Of a stretch of DNA of 64,000 bases, positions 11,110 through 23,728 are shown in pieces. The notes under the pieces were generated by a model. The model saw only the letters and a program-made list of their open reading frames with translations. It was not told where the DNA came from and ran no database searches. A program made the translations under genes and the position numbers. The DNA is from Diphasiastrum complanatum (taxonomy: Eukaryota; Streptophyta; Lycopodiopsida; Lycopodiales; Lycopodiaceae). How positions within the stretch are numbered: the stretch's first letter is position 1; each line of letters begins with the position of its first letter. The DNA lies in assembly GCA_029204225.1 (NCBI GenBank), contig CM055092.1, forward strand, positions 44,322,309 to 44,386,308. Reading direction: 5' to 3'.

Positions 11110-12175
11110 TTTTGCATTTTTCACAATTAAAAAGAAATCCTAGTCTTCAAGGTTTTGTTCAAGGTCATTGTTTCTTTGGACTCCTTAACAGCAAAAGTAT
11201 GGTTGACGATTTTGGTCTGGTAAAAATTCCGAGAAAATCCCAAATCTCTGTCTGTGCCATTTGCGAGCAGTTGAAAGTGCTCAAGCAAAAATTCCTCAAG
11301 AAAAAGTGCTCAAGTAAAAATTCCTTCTACTCTCACTTACTAAATCAATTTTGTATGTGAATTTTTAGACAACATCACAAAGTCACTTCAAGTTCACAGA
11401 GAGCAACAAACAACAAAGAGACAAAAGCTTGCCAAACATAGGAAAAAGTGTTTGGAGTTTTCTCAAAAATATTTGGATCTCATAATCGATGAGAAGGACC
11501 AAAAGAAAACACTATTGCCACATTTTGTGAGGGTGCCAAAGAATCTAAACGAAGTGGATATTATCCAAGTTCATTTGGTTGAAGCTCTTATATTCAACAA
11601 CACCTTGTAGTCTAAAGTGTTTTTCAATTATCCCAATGTTCGAAATGATCCAAACTTGACTATTACCATATTCCACAACCCAACAACGATAGTTGATTCC
11701 TCTGTTGTTGTCCAACAGACTGAGTATTTGACCCTTGTTCAGAATGAAGAACGTGAGATTTATTTGGGCCCTAGAAAAAGTCGACAAACTGTAAATGTTG
11801 CCAAAGCTAAATGGTCTGGTAACCTCAATGAAAATTTAAAGGTCGGGAATCTCATTGCACTTTTCACGTCGAAAAATAACAAAAGTCATCCATTTTGGAT
11901 TGCTAAAGTGATTGGGTTCATTCAAAGTGACACCACTGTGCACTGAATGAGAAATGTTGCAATTAGACCCAAAAGGCAAGCAGAAATGTACAACAAAGAA
12001 TCAACCAAGAGTCGATGACATAAATTTTGAAGATGTAGATGTACTTGCATTTAATTTCGAGTTAACAATGATGAATCATTTACGAAAGTCAACAATATCT
12101 ATTTTGCAAGAACGTCTTGGATTAAGTGCACAACCATCATCTTCGACTCGGCTTCAACGTAACAAAGCCACATTA
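11110..12175 (+). pseudogene. DUF7869-like protein remnant
   Basis: Pieces in order: KIPRKSQISVCAICEQLKVL at about 11,220; a Gln/Lys-rich helix; YLDLIIDEKDQKKTLLPHF at about 11,475; VHLVEALIF; then NDPNLTITIF; finally VGNLIALFTS and PFWIAKVIGF near 11,890. From memory, proteins with DUF7869 share a SVCxxC segment, a DxxDQxKT-LPHF block, a conserved HL, DPNLT, and a C-terminal 'fwIgKV' domain; function unknown. A TAG at 11,608 and a TGA at 11,946 break the frame. Homology is cut at about 12,175 by a copia sequence on the other strand. The family name should be confirmed by profile search. Confidence 0.45.
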
Positions 12176-13826
12176 CAAAGTTTTCTCCAACTTAAACAAT
12201 CTTCCATGTTTAAATCCCTTTGCAATGCAAACATCATTCTTCAAAATAAAACAAACACCATGCTTAAAGTGGACATCAAAACCACTTTCTAAGAGTAGAC
12301 CAACACTAAGATTATTCTTGGTGATTGACGTTACATAAAGGACATTTTCTAGATCCATACTTATAGAGGATTCTAGATACAAAGAGATGGTACCAACACC
12401 ATCTATCCTACACTCTTCATCACTTGGAGTAAAAACAAACTTTTTAGCATCATTGAATGAGTGTAAGGTTGAGAAAAAGTCCTTTTCACAAGACATGTGG
12501 GAGCTAGCCCCACTATCAATCCACCATGTATCTTTTGAATTGCCATTGCTTGTTGGTGAGGACGTAGATGCCATCAAGAATACATCTACTTCATCCTCCT
12601 CCTCCTCATGTGCAAGGTTTCCTTGTTTGTCCTCCTCTTGTGCTCTTAGCCTCTTGTAACATTCGGATGCATAATGCCCCTTCTTTCCACAAAAGAAGCA
12701 TTTTTGCTTTGACTTGTCTTTTGAGCTTGATACATCATCCTCTTCTTTGGCCTCCTTTGGATGTTTCTTCTTTCCATTGGTCTTCTTTTTGCCCTTCAAT
12801 GAGAAATTGGCTTTCTCATCTCCGTCCTGCAAGGACAATGAACTCATTCTTGCCTTGGTGTGGAGCATCCTACACTCTGCAGCCACTAACAAATTGTGAA
12901 GTTTTTCTATAGTTGGCAAAGTGTCTTGGATGGCAAAACTTTAGTCCAAATTTGCAAAGTCATCTCCTAGACCATTAAGGACAATTTATACAGTGCCTCT
13001 CCATCATGAATCTTCTCTCCAATGGAAGCCAACTCCCTATTTAGAGATTTGATTCTAAGCACATAGTCTTGTGCACTCTCCTCACTTCTTCTCATGCTTT
13101 GCAAAATCTGATTTCTAAGCATAAGTACTCTAGTAGTGTTGCTTGATTCGTAGATTGATTTTAAAGACTCCCAAGCCTCTTTAGCGCTAGTATATGATGA
13201 TACTTCTCATAAAAGATCATTGCTTACATTCATCTTCACACAATGAAGTGCTAGCCTAGATCTCTTCTTGTATTTGATCAACTCCTGTGCACCTACAACT
13301 TCATCTTCCTCATCAATAGAACTCATAAAGGTCTTGGAGCACCATTACTGACTCCATCCTAACCTTCCAAATAGAATAATTTGTAGAATTCAATCTCTCC
13401 CTAGCTTCTAGAAGCTATTCTCCAATAGATCCCATCTTACTAGTGAATTCTACACACAAGAAATAGATTTTTAGAGGACCTGATTTTAGCCTAGATTAAT
13501 TAGATCTCATGACCCTATGTCAAATCTAATCAATGGCACTCAATCTTGGTAGCTTATCCTAAGATTTCCACTAAAAATTACATCAAAAGTTCAAAAATTG
13601 AATTTCTTTGGATCAAATGAATACCATGCATTGAATGCAAGTTCAAAGGTGCCCACACATGTGGATAGTACGAATTTGGACCCCTACCAAGTTTGGGATC
13701 AAATCTCCTCACCAAAATCAAGATTCTAGCTTGCCCTCTCAATACTAGTTTTTAGCACCAGAACTTGCTAAAAATGGATTTGCATTAGATCAATGGTTAA
13801 TGCTCTTGTACTTGTATCTGATACCA
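12173..13826 (-). pseudogene. Copia gag-protease pseudogene, pol deleted
   Basis: From the primer site leftwards, the minus strand gives a decayed gag start (MGSIGE then a stop, SNYSIWKVRMES), further gag with stops, and an open frame 12,919-12,173. That frame has a zinc knuckle CFFCGKKGHYASECYK (C-x2-C-x4-H-x4-C) and the copia protease start WWIDSGASSHMSC, and ends near the pre-integrase FKHGRLFKLE. Integrase, RT and RNase H are absent because the element stops at about 12,175 inside the DUF7869-like remnant. Confidence 0.85.
13816..13826 (-). other. Primer-binding site, initiator-Met tRNA type
   Basis: The minus strand reads TGGTATCAGAT directly after the LTR end TTTCACA; TGGTATCAGA is the usual copia primer site. 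Confidence 0.75.
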
Positions 13827-14474
13827 TGTGAAAGTACTATAATTTAGGACCATTAATGGATTTACAAAAGTTCCACAAGAGTGATTGGATGCTTGCTTAA
13901 CAATCTATCAAAAAACTAGTCATCAAAAAGTTGATCTAGATTGGCAATTTGACAAACAACAAGCATTAACAATCAAAAGCATTGATCAACATTGAAATAC
14001 GAGCCCACACGTGTGTACTACAGGCTTTAGTACGGCCTCCAAGCTGAGAAACAAGTAGAAATAAATTTGGTTGCATTTGGATTGCAAAAACTCAATGTAC
14101 ATAGTGGAGTAGGTTGAGATTGCCAATGAGCTCCAAAAAATTTTCTATCTTCTAAAACTATAGGAGCTTGGAATACATACCAAATTTGACTTCCTTTGTG
14201 AATTTAGGTGGATTTCCAGCATGTAATAAGGAAGTTAACTCAGTCTTTTTGCCCTAAAATGAAACCCTAGTCTATTTTTTAGAGTCATGCTTGGTAGATA
14301 GCTAGTTGGTCAATTTTTTACCTTAAATCTAGGATTTAGGTCCTATAAACTAGGAATCACTACCAAAATGACATGACCAACCCTATGGACTTGACCTAAC
14401 CTACATTAGGTGTGTATTGCCATGTGTCTTCTTGGCCTCACATGAGTGGAATCCACTTATGTACAAAATTTACA
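13827..14474 (-). repeat. 5' LTR of the minus-strand copia element
   Basis: On the minus strand it runs from about 14,474 (TGTAAATTTTG) to TTTCACA at 13,827, next to the primer site. The inner part matches 1-303 inverted. The outer boundary is inferred from a TG start resembling TGTTAAATTTACACAAG of the 3' LTR at 44,442. Bases 14,475-14,833 beyond it show nothing recognisable. Confidence 0.6.
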
Positions 14475-14833
14475 TTATACTACATGGTTTTTGATCAAGC
14501 TAGATTTGCCAATTTTTGGCAATTTTTCACAACATTATCCATGTTGAATACCTCATACATACTCGATTGAACCAATATAAAAAATAAGAATATTCTTGAG
14601 AGCTCCCAAATCAAATTGAAATGATTTACAAATCGGATCCTTAAAATAGCCCCTCATAGAATATTGTTGCCATATAGTTCTTATTTTGAAAGTCGAGTAA
14701 ATTTCTTGATCAATAGTTTTTGAGCACAACAATATTCTTGATTTGACAGCCCATAATCTCTTGTCCATTGATAATATTAAGACATTGATGTAGGATTTGT
14801 TATGGACTTTGATTGTTGAAGTGCAAATCAAAA

Positions 14834-15325
14834 TGTTTTGGGATTCGAGGCAATGTGTGTCGTATCAGTGAGAAATGAGCGGAATCCTCAGTACGTGTAA
14901 CTATGTCTATCGTATTCAGATCAGATTTGAACGAATCAAAAAGTGTCTTACTTGATCACAATTTCAAAGTCACTAGATCGAAAGACTCGATTCCATAGCC
15001 ATTCACGAATTCACTGAGTTATAGTTTAGATTTATGTGCGGAAGCTTAAAGCGTCTAGGAACGGTTGTTAGAATAACGAATTCGACTTATGCTATCAGTC
15101 ACATGAATAGTTCAATCTACGAACAATTTATCTATAAGAATGAATCTATCTGAACATGACTGAAATAAGCATTCAATTAGAACATACACAACTCAAATTC
15201 TGGAATGAATATTAATTAGCTGCAAATGATAACAGTCTGAATGTAGACAAAGTTGCGTTCTTTCTAAGACAATACTATGTAGTAACAGAGAAAAAGAACA
15301 GAACAATTGTGCTTTGGATAACTGC
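14834..15325 (+). repeat. Left arm of a long inverted repeat, LTR-like
   Basis: It starts TGTTTTGGGATTC and is alignable along about 490 bases with the reverse complement of 17,590-18,048. Shared words in order include GGAATCCTCAGTA, TCTTACTTGATC, ATTCCATAGCCAT, ATAAGCATTCA, ACACAACT and AACAGAGA. The TGTT start suggests an LTR. It is cut at about 15,325 by the tandem array. Confidence 0.7.
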
Positions 15326-15329
15326 AAGA

Positions 15330-16130
15330 GTTACTTCCCAAGGAAACTTAAAAAAACTTGAAAAAAGTGCATTTTTTGGGGTTTTTTTGCAAAATTTTAA
15401 GATTTTCTGGGAAAAAAACCCTCGAAGACTGGTATGCACTTGTATCTAAGTTAGATTCACCTGCTTACAAAGCTGCAAGAGTTACTTCCCAAGGAAACGC
15501 AAAAAATCTTGAAAAAAGTGCATTTTTTTGGTGTTTTTTTGCAAAATTTTAAGTTTTTCTGGGAACAGACCCTCGCAAACTGGTATGCACTTGTATCTAA
15601 GTTAGTTTCACCTGATCACCAAGCTGCAAGAGTTAGTTACCAAGGAAACTCAAAAAATCTTGAAAAAAATGCATTTTTTTGGGGTTTTTTGGCCAAATTT
15701 TGAGATTTTTTGGGAACTAATTTTCGCAGGTCGGTATGTGCTTGTATCTAAGTCAAATCCACTTGCTTACGAAGCTGCAAGAGTTAATTTTTAGGGAAAC
15801 TCAAAAATTTATTGTCTGAGAAGGTTCTAGGCCACTTTTTGCTCTTGGGAACCTTCACAAAGGCACTTTTCTTGGGATCTAGCTCTCGCAGACTTCTCTG
15901 TGTCCTTGTCTCAGTAATAAGGACCTTCAAAGAGCTCTGCAAAGGTTACTTCCCAAGGAACTCAAAAATTTGTTGTCTGAGAAGGTTCTAGGCCACTTTT
16001 TGCTCTTGGGAACCTTCACAGGGGCACTTTTTTTGGGATCTAACTCTCGCAAACTTCTCTGTGTCCTTGTCTCAGTGAGATGGAACTTCAGATAGCTCTG
16101 CAAAGGTTAGTTTTGAGTTTTGAAATTCTT
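15330..16130 (-). repeat. Inverted copy of the 151-bp leader array
   Basis: The complement of the repeat word (GTTACTTCCCAAGGAAAC) lies at about 15,331, 15,481, 15,632, 15,782, 15,946 and 16,108. Steps are 150, 151, 150, 164 and 162. The longer LTR-proximal steps contain AAGGTTCTAGGCCAC, matching the long first step at 1328-1490. Confidence 0.87.
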
Positions 16131-16605
16131 TTTTTTACAGGGGATTTTTGATTTTTTTTTGGATTTTTCTCTATTTTTTCAAAATATGATGGGAACTAAC
16201 CCTCGCAAGCTTCTATGCAGGTCTGGGACAATACCCTAGAGCTGCTGCCAGTCATGCAAAGGTTCATGCCCACTGGTTTTGAGAAATCAAAATCTGATGA
16301 GATTTTGCCTCTCTTTTTTCCTCTAAAAATAGATTTTGAGCTTTTTATTTTTATTTTTATGGATTAATGAAGGGATTGGGTGCTTGGATCTGATCCTCCC
16401 ACCTCACAATCTCTCCCTACAACACTTCCAAACAAAAAATCAACACAAAAATGACAAAATCTCAAAAAACGGCAAAACTAACACTAACTCACACTAATCT
16501 AACCCCAAAAGTTTTGATTTTTTAGGTGAAAAAGAATGGTGAGAGAGAAGAAAAGAGAGAGGAAGAGATTAAGAAAACTATGCGGCGAAGCGAGTGTGTG
16601 GCGCT

Positions 16606-16622
16606 CCCCGGCAACGGCGCCA
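16606..16622 (-). other. Primer-binding site, Asp-tRNA type
   Basis: The minus strand reads TGGCGCCGTTGCCGGGG one base after the LTR end CACAACA. This primer sequence is typical of plant Ty3/gypsy elements of the Athila/Tat type. Confidence 0.82.
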
Positions 16623-16623
16623 T

Positions 16624-17450
<827 letters not shown>

Positions 17451-17455
17451 TTAAG

Positions 17456-18048
17456 CAACCAATAACTCTCTACGATTGTTAAGTACAATCATTATTGTCC
17501 TAAAAACTCAAATTCTATCATATCCAGCAACTTATCAGTTGCTCGGTTAGCTGAATTCTCTATCTACTGAGAGCGCAATTGTCTTGTTCTTTCTCTATTT
17601 GCTGAGAGTGCAATTGTCTTGTTCTTTCTCTCTGTTATCATAAAATATTGTCTAAGAAAAAATGCCTCTCTATTTGCATTCAGATTGTATTTTCTACTTG
17701 CTAATCTTTGAATGTTCTAGCAACTTCAGTTGTGTATGCTGAATGCTTATTCGTTTACACTGTCGAATAGATTCATGCTCGCAAATAAAATTATTTGTAG
17801 ATTAAACTGTTTCATGTGATTGATAGCATTGCTCAATTTGTCGTTCCCAAACCGCTTCCACAAAGCTAAATCTGATAAACAAGATAATTTGTGCATGGCT
17901 ATGGAATTAACTGTTTAGATCCAGTAACTTTGATGCTGAGATCAAGTAAGACAGATTCCAATCTGTGTTTGAATCTGATATACTGAGGATTCCTCGCTCG
18001 CCTCTCTCTCTCTCTCTGTCGCAATGGGAACAACACTGAATCCCAACA
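17456..18048 (-). repeat. Right arm of the long inverted repeat, LTR-like
   Basis: On the minus strand it starts TGTTGGGATTC at 18,048 and follows the left arm for about 460 bases, then runs on to the gypsy LTR edge at about 17,456. It contains a short CT run (18,001-18,018) and an internal duplication of about 46 bases (TGAGAG[CT]GCAATTGTCTTG twice near 17,568 and 17,604). Confidence 0.7.
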
Positions 18049-18059
18049 TCATAAAAATA

Positions 18060-18470
18060 ACATAAAATAAGCATTCTACACATAAAATTGCAAGATATTA
18101 CCAATGTAGTGCACCAATGGATAGTAGAACCCAAAGAGAACCATGTATAATCATGAATGAGATAAGAGAGAGAGAATTTTTTTTCTTTCCATGAGTTATA
18201 TCCTTTTATAACAGGTCCAAACCTAAATTCAAATTTTGGTTTTCCTCCACAATGAAAAACCTAGCATTAATGAGGACTAGATTTTAACTCAAACTTGAAT
18301 CTCTAAAACTCGTGTTCTATAGTTTCACACACTTTCCAAAAGTGTTTATTCAAATTCTTTTAGACTAATGTAACTTTGAAAAGTCAAACTCTAAGTCTAA
18401 TATAAAAATTGGCCTCAATTGCCAAATATACAAAAATGACCAAAATAGTAAAACTAGTTGAAATCTTTCA
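18060..18470 (-). repeat. Copia-type 3' LTR preceded by a polypurine tract
   Basis: The minus strand has GAAGAGGGAGGG at 18,483-18,472, a good polypurine tract, then TGAAAGATTTC at 18,470, a plausible LTR start. Within it GGTTTGGACCTGTTATAAAAGGATATAACTC nearly matches plus-strand 36,682-36,712; the pattern is a TATA box with start-site region. The far end is approximate. (Only short words of that match are reliable.). Confidence 0.5.
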
Positions 18471-18483
18471 CCCTCCCTCTTCA

Positions 18484-20575
18484 ACTAGTTTGAGCATAGA
18501 CTTTGAAACATTTGCTATAAATTTTGAAATAATCAATTTTTTGTGATTTTGTCAAAACCTAATTAATTGTCAAATCTCTTTTCACAAAAATTATCCTATA
18601 TGTTTCTCTTGCGTACTTATGGCTTCCTAAACAAATTGATAATAATTTGATGGCCATAATGATGGTGGTAGCATATGGATTAAAAGATGAATGATATATA
18701 CAAATCTCATTATTTTGAAAGTTTTTCAAATAATGAGATAGAGACACATCCTTTCTCCCGGCTGATACATCTTGGACGTCTCCATGTCTCGTACCAAAGG
18801 CATTTATTTTAGTAGCATCCTGTAAACAAGTAAAGAAAATAAATTTAGAATGATACATAACACTGCAAACTCATACTTTAACATAGTGTTTGAAATCAGA
18901 AAACTGAACAATATCAATACCAATATAATATCTACGTATCAGATCATAATCATCATATTCAACAACGTTTGCTCTGCTAATGTCATGTCCTCCAATGGCC
19001 TCTACATTTTCGGAGGAGATATACCGAGTCCTTGGGAGATATTTTTTTTAGAACTCCAAAAATTCTTCCTCTATAGGCAAAGTTTTTTCATAGGCTTTAG
19101 ATTTTTCAATCAAGGCCTCTCATTGCCAAATTTTCAATTGCCATCTTTATCATAGTCTATCTCACTTTCAAGGTCATCATATGTGTAATCAACAATGTCA
19201 AAAAATTTTGATAAATTTTGTGCAAAAATTGAGAGGATTTCATCTTCTCTCAAATTCAAAACATCTGCTATATCATTAAATAAAATATAACTCTCATTAT
19301 TTATAAAATATACAGAAATATTGACTAGAGTTAATTGATTAACATGAGATACAAATGGATGAGAATCAGAGAGGATTATAGAATGAGAGAGAGTTTTCTA
19401 ATAGTTTGAAACCATAGATGCTTCAGCTTCAATACCTATATCAGTATCTGCATTATCTACATCAACTAGAATAGATGTAGATGTTTCAATCATTGGAACA
19501 TTAGAAGATTCAAAAGACTTATCATCTAGAATTTCAACAAAAATGTAAAATACAAAAGCCTTTTCTTTGAGTACAAGTTGAATATCAATCAATTTATGTG
19601 GTTAATATGGACTGTTGGATCATAATTACATGATTCCAATTATTGCATGCAGTGGATTCTCTACCCAAATCCTCCTCCAAATATGCATGTTGAGAGCATA
19701 GGATGAAACTGTTGTTCTCTGCATATTTTAGAGCAACTTTTTCTCACCTCAGTGTAACCTACAAGTTGTGAGAAAAAACATGAAATGAGATTTGTAATTC
19801 ATAAAATATCTCTACTTCATTTTGGTCTGTGAGCCATGATTTGTCGGTGTGTATCGCAGCCTATAACACATTTTTCTTTCTATTGTTGTGGATACCACAA
19901 TATATATTTCTTTGGAAATGATCATGCAAGTTAGAGTACTTTATATTGTGTTTATGCTTAGAGGATGGTTGGGAATAAACAAGGTCCTGAAAATGAACGA
20001 AACAAAAACTATCTATATCCTAAACAAGAGTACTAATAATCTGAGAAAAATTATCAAGAAGAGAAAATAAATTATAACGATTCTCATAAACTAGCTTATC
20101 GATATCAAAGGGTCCAAAAAAAATACTCTAAGTTTTCAGATGGAATGTCATTGGCATTCAAAAAATTTAGAAGTTTGTCATCTGAGGACATGGAGGAACT
20201 AGTCATATTGAACCTGATATCAGTTCAACATGATTGAATGATTCGGTCAAGAACTGAACAACAGTGCACGCATTGATCTGATATCGTTTTGACGAGACTG
20301 AAATTTTTCAGATGAGCACATGTCAGAAGAGGCTAATATCGCTTCAGTGCACCTGAATGAATCTGACTGTGCACTGTAGGCGAAGGTGCACGTCGATTTG
20401 ATATCGTGAGAGAGAAAGAAAACAAAAAGACGAAGTTCAGAATAAAAGATTACAATCGAAATATGGAGAGTGGTGCCCATATTTATATCCTATTCTTGTT
20501 GATCACAGTCATACATTTGTCAAATAGTGAATTGAGGACTGTGGCCTATATTTATCCACCAATTAGAGTGAGACA
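18484..20575. other. Unassigned, short degenerate frames only
   Basis: Minus-strand frames at 18,559-18,858 and 19,020-19,270 have coding-like but unrecognised text (for example LREDEILSIFAQNLSKFFD), with stops between. If the LTR at 18,470 is a 3' LTR, its coding part should lie here, yet I find no copia domain. Confidence 0.3.
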
Positions 20576-20733
20576 TATTTGTACCTTCGTCTGAATACAT
20601 TAAATAGTCTATCACTAGATTCTCCGAATCATCATTAGCAATGACCCTAAAATTTGTACCTACGCCAAAATACATTAAATATTCTATCACTAGCCTCTCC
20701 GAATCATCATTAGTCCTGACCCTAAAATTCTAT
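20576..20733. repeat. Tandem duplication of about 77 bp
   Basis: Two copies, each with GTACCTWCGYCDRAATACATTAAAT-type start, TCTATCACTAG and TCTCCGAATCATCATTAG, ending GACCCTAAAAT. Confidence 0.85.
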
Positions 20734-20929
20734 GATATCATAAAAATAAATATTAAATGGACATCATTGAAAAACATGTACAAGGAAAATTATTACAGAT
20801 CTCGTCCTATTTAAACACCATAAAGTTAAAAAAATTTCTTTTGAGATAATTGTTCATTCAGAACATTTTCATAAGGCAAAGCATTTTGAAAGAGCTGATA
20901 TTGATTCCACGTGAGAGCAGAAGTGCTTG

Positions 20930-21400
20930 ACCGAAATAGATCAAATAGATGCGCGTTGATGCGATACTTCTGTATGGCGAATCGAATATCAGATCAGCAC
21001 GTCCATCACAGAAAAAATAATATTTTCAACTTGGACTTCACGTGGTGGTTCGCTATTGGAATGCATTATGAATCATCAAAGCTTGCTTCGGGAGATTTCT
21101 CATACACCCAAAGCTAAAAAAAAGGCCGTCGAAGCAAGCATTGATGGTTCATAGAACATTACAATATATTTTTAGTGCGTCTTAGATATCAGATCAACGC
21201 GTCTGGGAGAAGAAAGAGATTTTTCACTTGGACTGCACGCGTTGAATTGCTATTGCCGGAAAAAAAGATTTTTGAAAATTGTTGAAATTATTGGATTGCA
21301 TTTTGAATAATCAAAGCTTGCTTTGGAAGATTCTTCATACAATCCAAAGCTAAATAGAATCTATCGAGACAAATTTGATTATTCATAGTGCCCTTCAATA
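20930..21400. repeat. Imperfect duplication of about 240 bp
   Basis: Both copies contain an ATATCAGATCA-CACGTC-type block, a Ser/Phe-coding A/T stretch, then AATCATCAAAGCTTGCTT and CATACA-CCAAAGCTAAA. The copies are at about 20,985-21,120 and 21,185-21,350. Confidence 0.6.
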
Positions 21401-22022
21401 TCGGTTCAGCGCGCAAGAATAGCCTCTCTGATTTACACATGCAGTGTATGCACGTCGATTTGCTATTGGATGAAATAATGGCAGTTGTAATTATTTGAAA
21501 TTATGATGATTGGATATAAAAAAAAGGTTAGATATTTATAGCATAACCTTGTCAAAATCAGAAATTGATTGTAGATGTGACCATACATTTCCATATTCAC
21601 ATTACCATGCGTTTCCATGATTACGGTCGTCATTAGCCATATTGACTAATCATTTTGATGACCGATGGATATTTAATTGGATTTGATTGACAAGTCTTTG
21701 AAGATCTCGAAGTAATGATCACAGTAATCCTAGCCTCGGAATTCCAAACCATCACGTATGCAATTATTTCGAAATTGTACTATATATACAGATGGACGAC
21801 GCTTAAAATTTTTTTGCTTAAATTTTCTATCGTTCTCTACCTCCATGCGGTATCGATTTAACGTGCCCGAAGTAGCCTATCTGCTTTCTTTTTTTACTTG
21901 CACGTGCCCATCCGCTCTCAAATATCGGTTTGATTTCGATTCAGGTATCGGTTCGACGTGCTCAGCCTGAATTCTAATCTTCTATTCTCCTTGCTCGTGC
22001 ACTGATATGCTATTGGATAGTA

Positions 22023-22496
22023 ATGGCGCGGACTAAGCAAACACCATGAATCCACCTTGGTGGAATCCCAATCACAGAAGGAGGTCAGGAAAATCCTCCA
22101 CCACCGCCTCGTCCACCACCACCTCCTCCTAGGCCAAGGGGTAGACGAAGAGACCCTCCCTGGCTGAAAGATATTCGGAAGCTATAGAAGACCAATAATT
22201 TTCTGGTTCTGAAAGCTCACATACAGAGATCCATTAGACAAGTTACAAGAAGTCTATCTACAGATGTGAGATGGATTGTAATAGCAATTGAGGTGCTGCA
22301 CACTGCATATGAGAATTTCCAAGTGAAATTTTGTTCAAATAGTGTTGTTGCAGCTATCCATGCCAAGAGGGTGACCATCATGCCCAAGGATTTCAACATT
22401 GTGTTCAGGCTATGGGACACATATGACAAATTTGTTGAGTACTTCAGACCAGTTCCGTCCTCTCCTTCAAAACAATATGTAGAGAAAAAAAAATGA
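22023..22496 (+). pseudogene. Intronless histone H3-family (CENH3-like) pseudogene
   Basis: One frame of 158 codons begins MARTKQT, the exact H3 N-terminus. It ends with a histone fold that aligns with H3 without gaps for about 80 residues: WLKDIRKL, SIRQVTRSL, VRWIVIAIEVL, then AIHAKRVTIMPKDF. The block AIHAKRVTIMPKD is identical to canonical H3. RW (H3 has RF) and KDF (H3 has KDI) recall plant CENH3. The tail between is Pro/Arg-rich and does not align with H3, but its length differs by only one codon. About 25 extra residues follow the fold, ending YVEKKK. TGA at codon 9 (22,047) and TAG at codon 55 (22,185; H3 has Gln) break it. There is no frameshift. Loop 1 has H3 length, not the longer CENH3 length, so the variant class is open. 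Lack of introns suggests a retrocopy. Confidence 0.78.
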
Positions 22497-22539
22497 AAGC
22501 AATCTCAACCATCTCGGCTTGTTTTTCGAGTATAGAGCG

Positions 22540-22930
22540 GGACTATTTCCAAGAAGAGGATGTCTCATGAACCTCCTAATAAAGCGAGATATTTTTGAAA
22601 TCCTTCTCCTCTGCATGAGATTCTAACTGCAAGACAATCTTTTCCTAAGTCTTCTCCTCCTCCTCCATCAAAATCTCAGTCTCCTCCTACCCTCACAAAT
22701 ATTAGTTCCTCCCCTCCAGTTTCAGAAAAAGATTTAGATGTCAAGAGAAAGACAAGTACCTTCAAGGCTCACATATGATGAAAAGGGTAAGCAAGTAGTT
22801 TCTGGAGATTATATTGCTTTCCTAGCCTCTTTTGATGAACCTACAAGTTTAGAGCAAGGAAAGAAGAGGAGTGGATCCAAGCAATGGATCTTGAGTGTCA
22901 AGCTCTTATGAAGAATGAAACTATTTTTGG
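22540..22930 (+). pseudogene. Copia integrase-RT linker fragment
   Basis: After a Pro/Ser-rich stretch, the text GDYIAFLASFDEPTSLEQ, a frameshift, and EEWIQAMDLECQALMKNET match the linker and RT start of the copia element at 42.9 kb (ALISSFEEPSCVEDALSSKEW, QAMIDEYIALMENGT). RT proper is missing after about 22,930. The next 800 bases hold one unrecognised frame (23,082-23,384) and probable leader of the following copia fragment. Confidence 0.6.
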
Positions 22931-23728
22931 TGAATCTTCTTGTGTATATGATGCTATGCAAGTAGATGGAGCAAGTAATGGATCTGAAAAACAAAGTTTG
23001 TTCAATTACTTTGATGGTCAAGTTGATGATCAATAGGTTGATCTCAAAGAGCTTCAACAAGGCAAAAGGGAAGTTGGCAATTTGGAGCTAGTCAAGAGCA
23101 TCAAAGGAGAGGTAATTGGCAAAGATGTCATGGATCTATTTTTGCAGCTTATTGAAGACTCAAATAAGGTCAAAGGATCAGCAAGGAAGTGTTGTTCAAG
23201 TTTACTTCCCTTGTTCTATCTCATGTTTGAGCTATTTCATGTGGATGTGTGCAAATTGTCAAGATATTGTAAAACTAGCTACATTGGTGAGCATCATTTT
23301 GATGTTGGATTTGTACTAGCATTCTTGGCTGGTTTTGTTGATGGAAATGAAGCTATTAGAGTCTCATTATATATAACTTGCTAGTTATGCATGGAAAACA
23401 AGAGTACTTTATCATTTGATTCATGTTTGATCAAGTTCTATAGAGTTTGCATCTCATTTTATGTGTAGATGCTAATTTTTCTACATTTGTGAGATTGGTA
23501 GAGTAACTTCTTTTGTAACCTAAGATCTTTTTGTGAATTGGATCATCAATGGTCTGAAATCCTTCATATTGATCAAGATTTCATGATTCTATGTGTTGAT
23601 TTGCTTGGTAGAAGTGCTAGAAGAGAATTGAGGAGTTTCAAATCTTTGTGAGTTCTTTCAAAAGCATTTGTTGTTGTTCAAAGAAGTACTTTGAAACAGG
23701 TTGAAAGAGAAGATCAGGTCATTTCTAC

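Noticed and set aside
12387-12912. Plus-strand ORFs
   Set aside because: Mirror images of the copia gag-protease frame on the minus strand.
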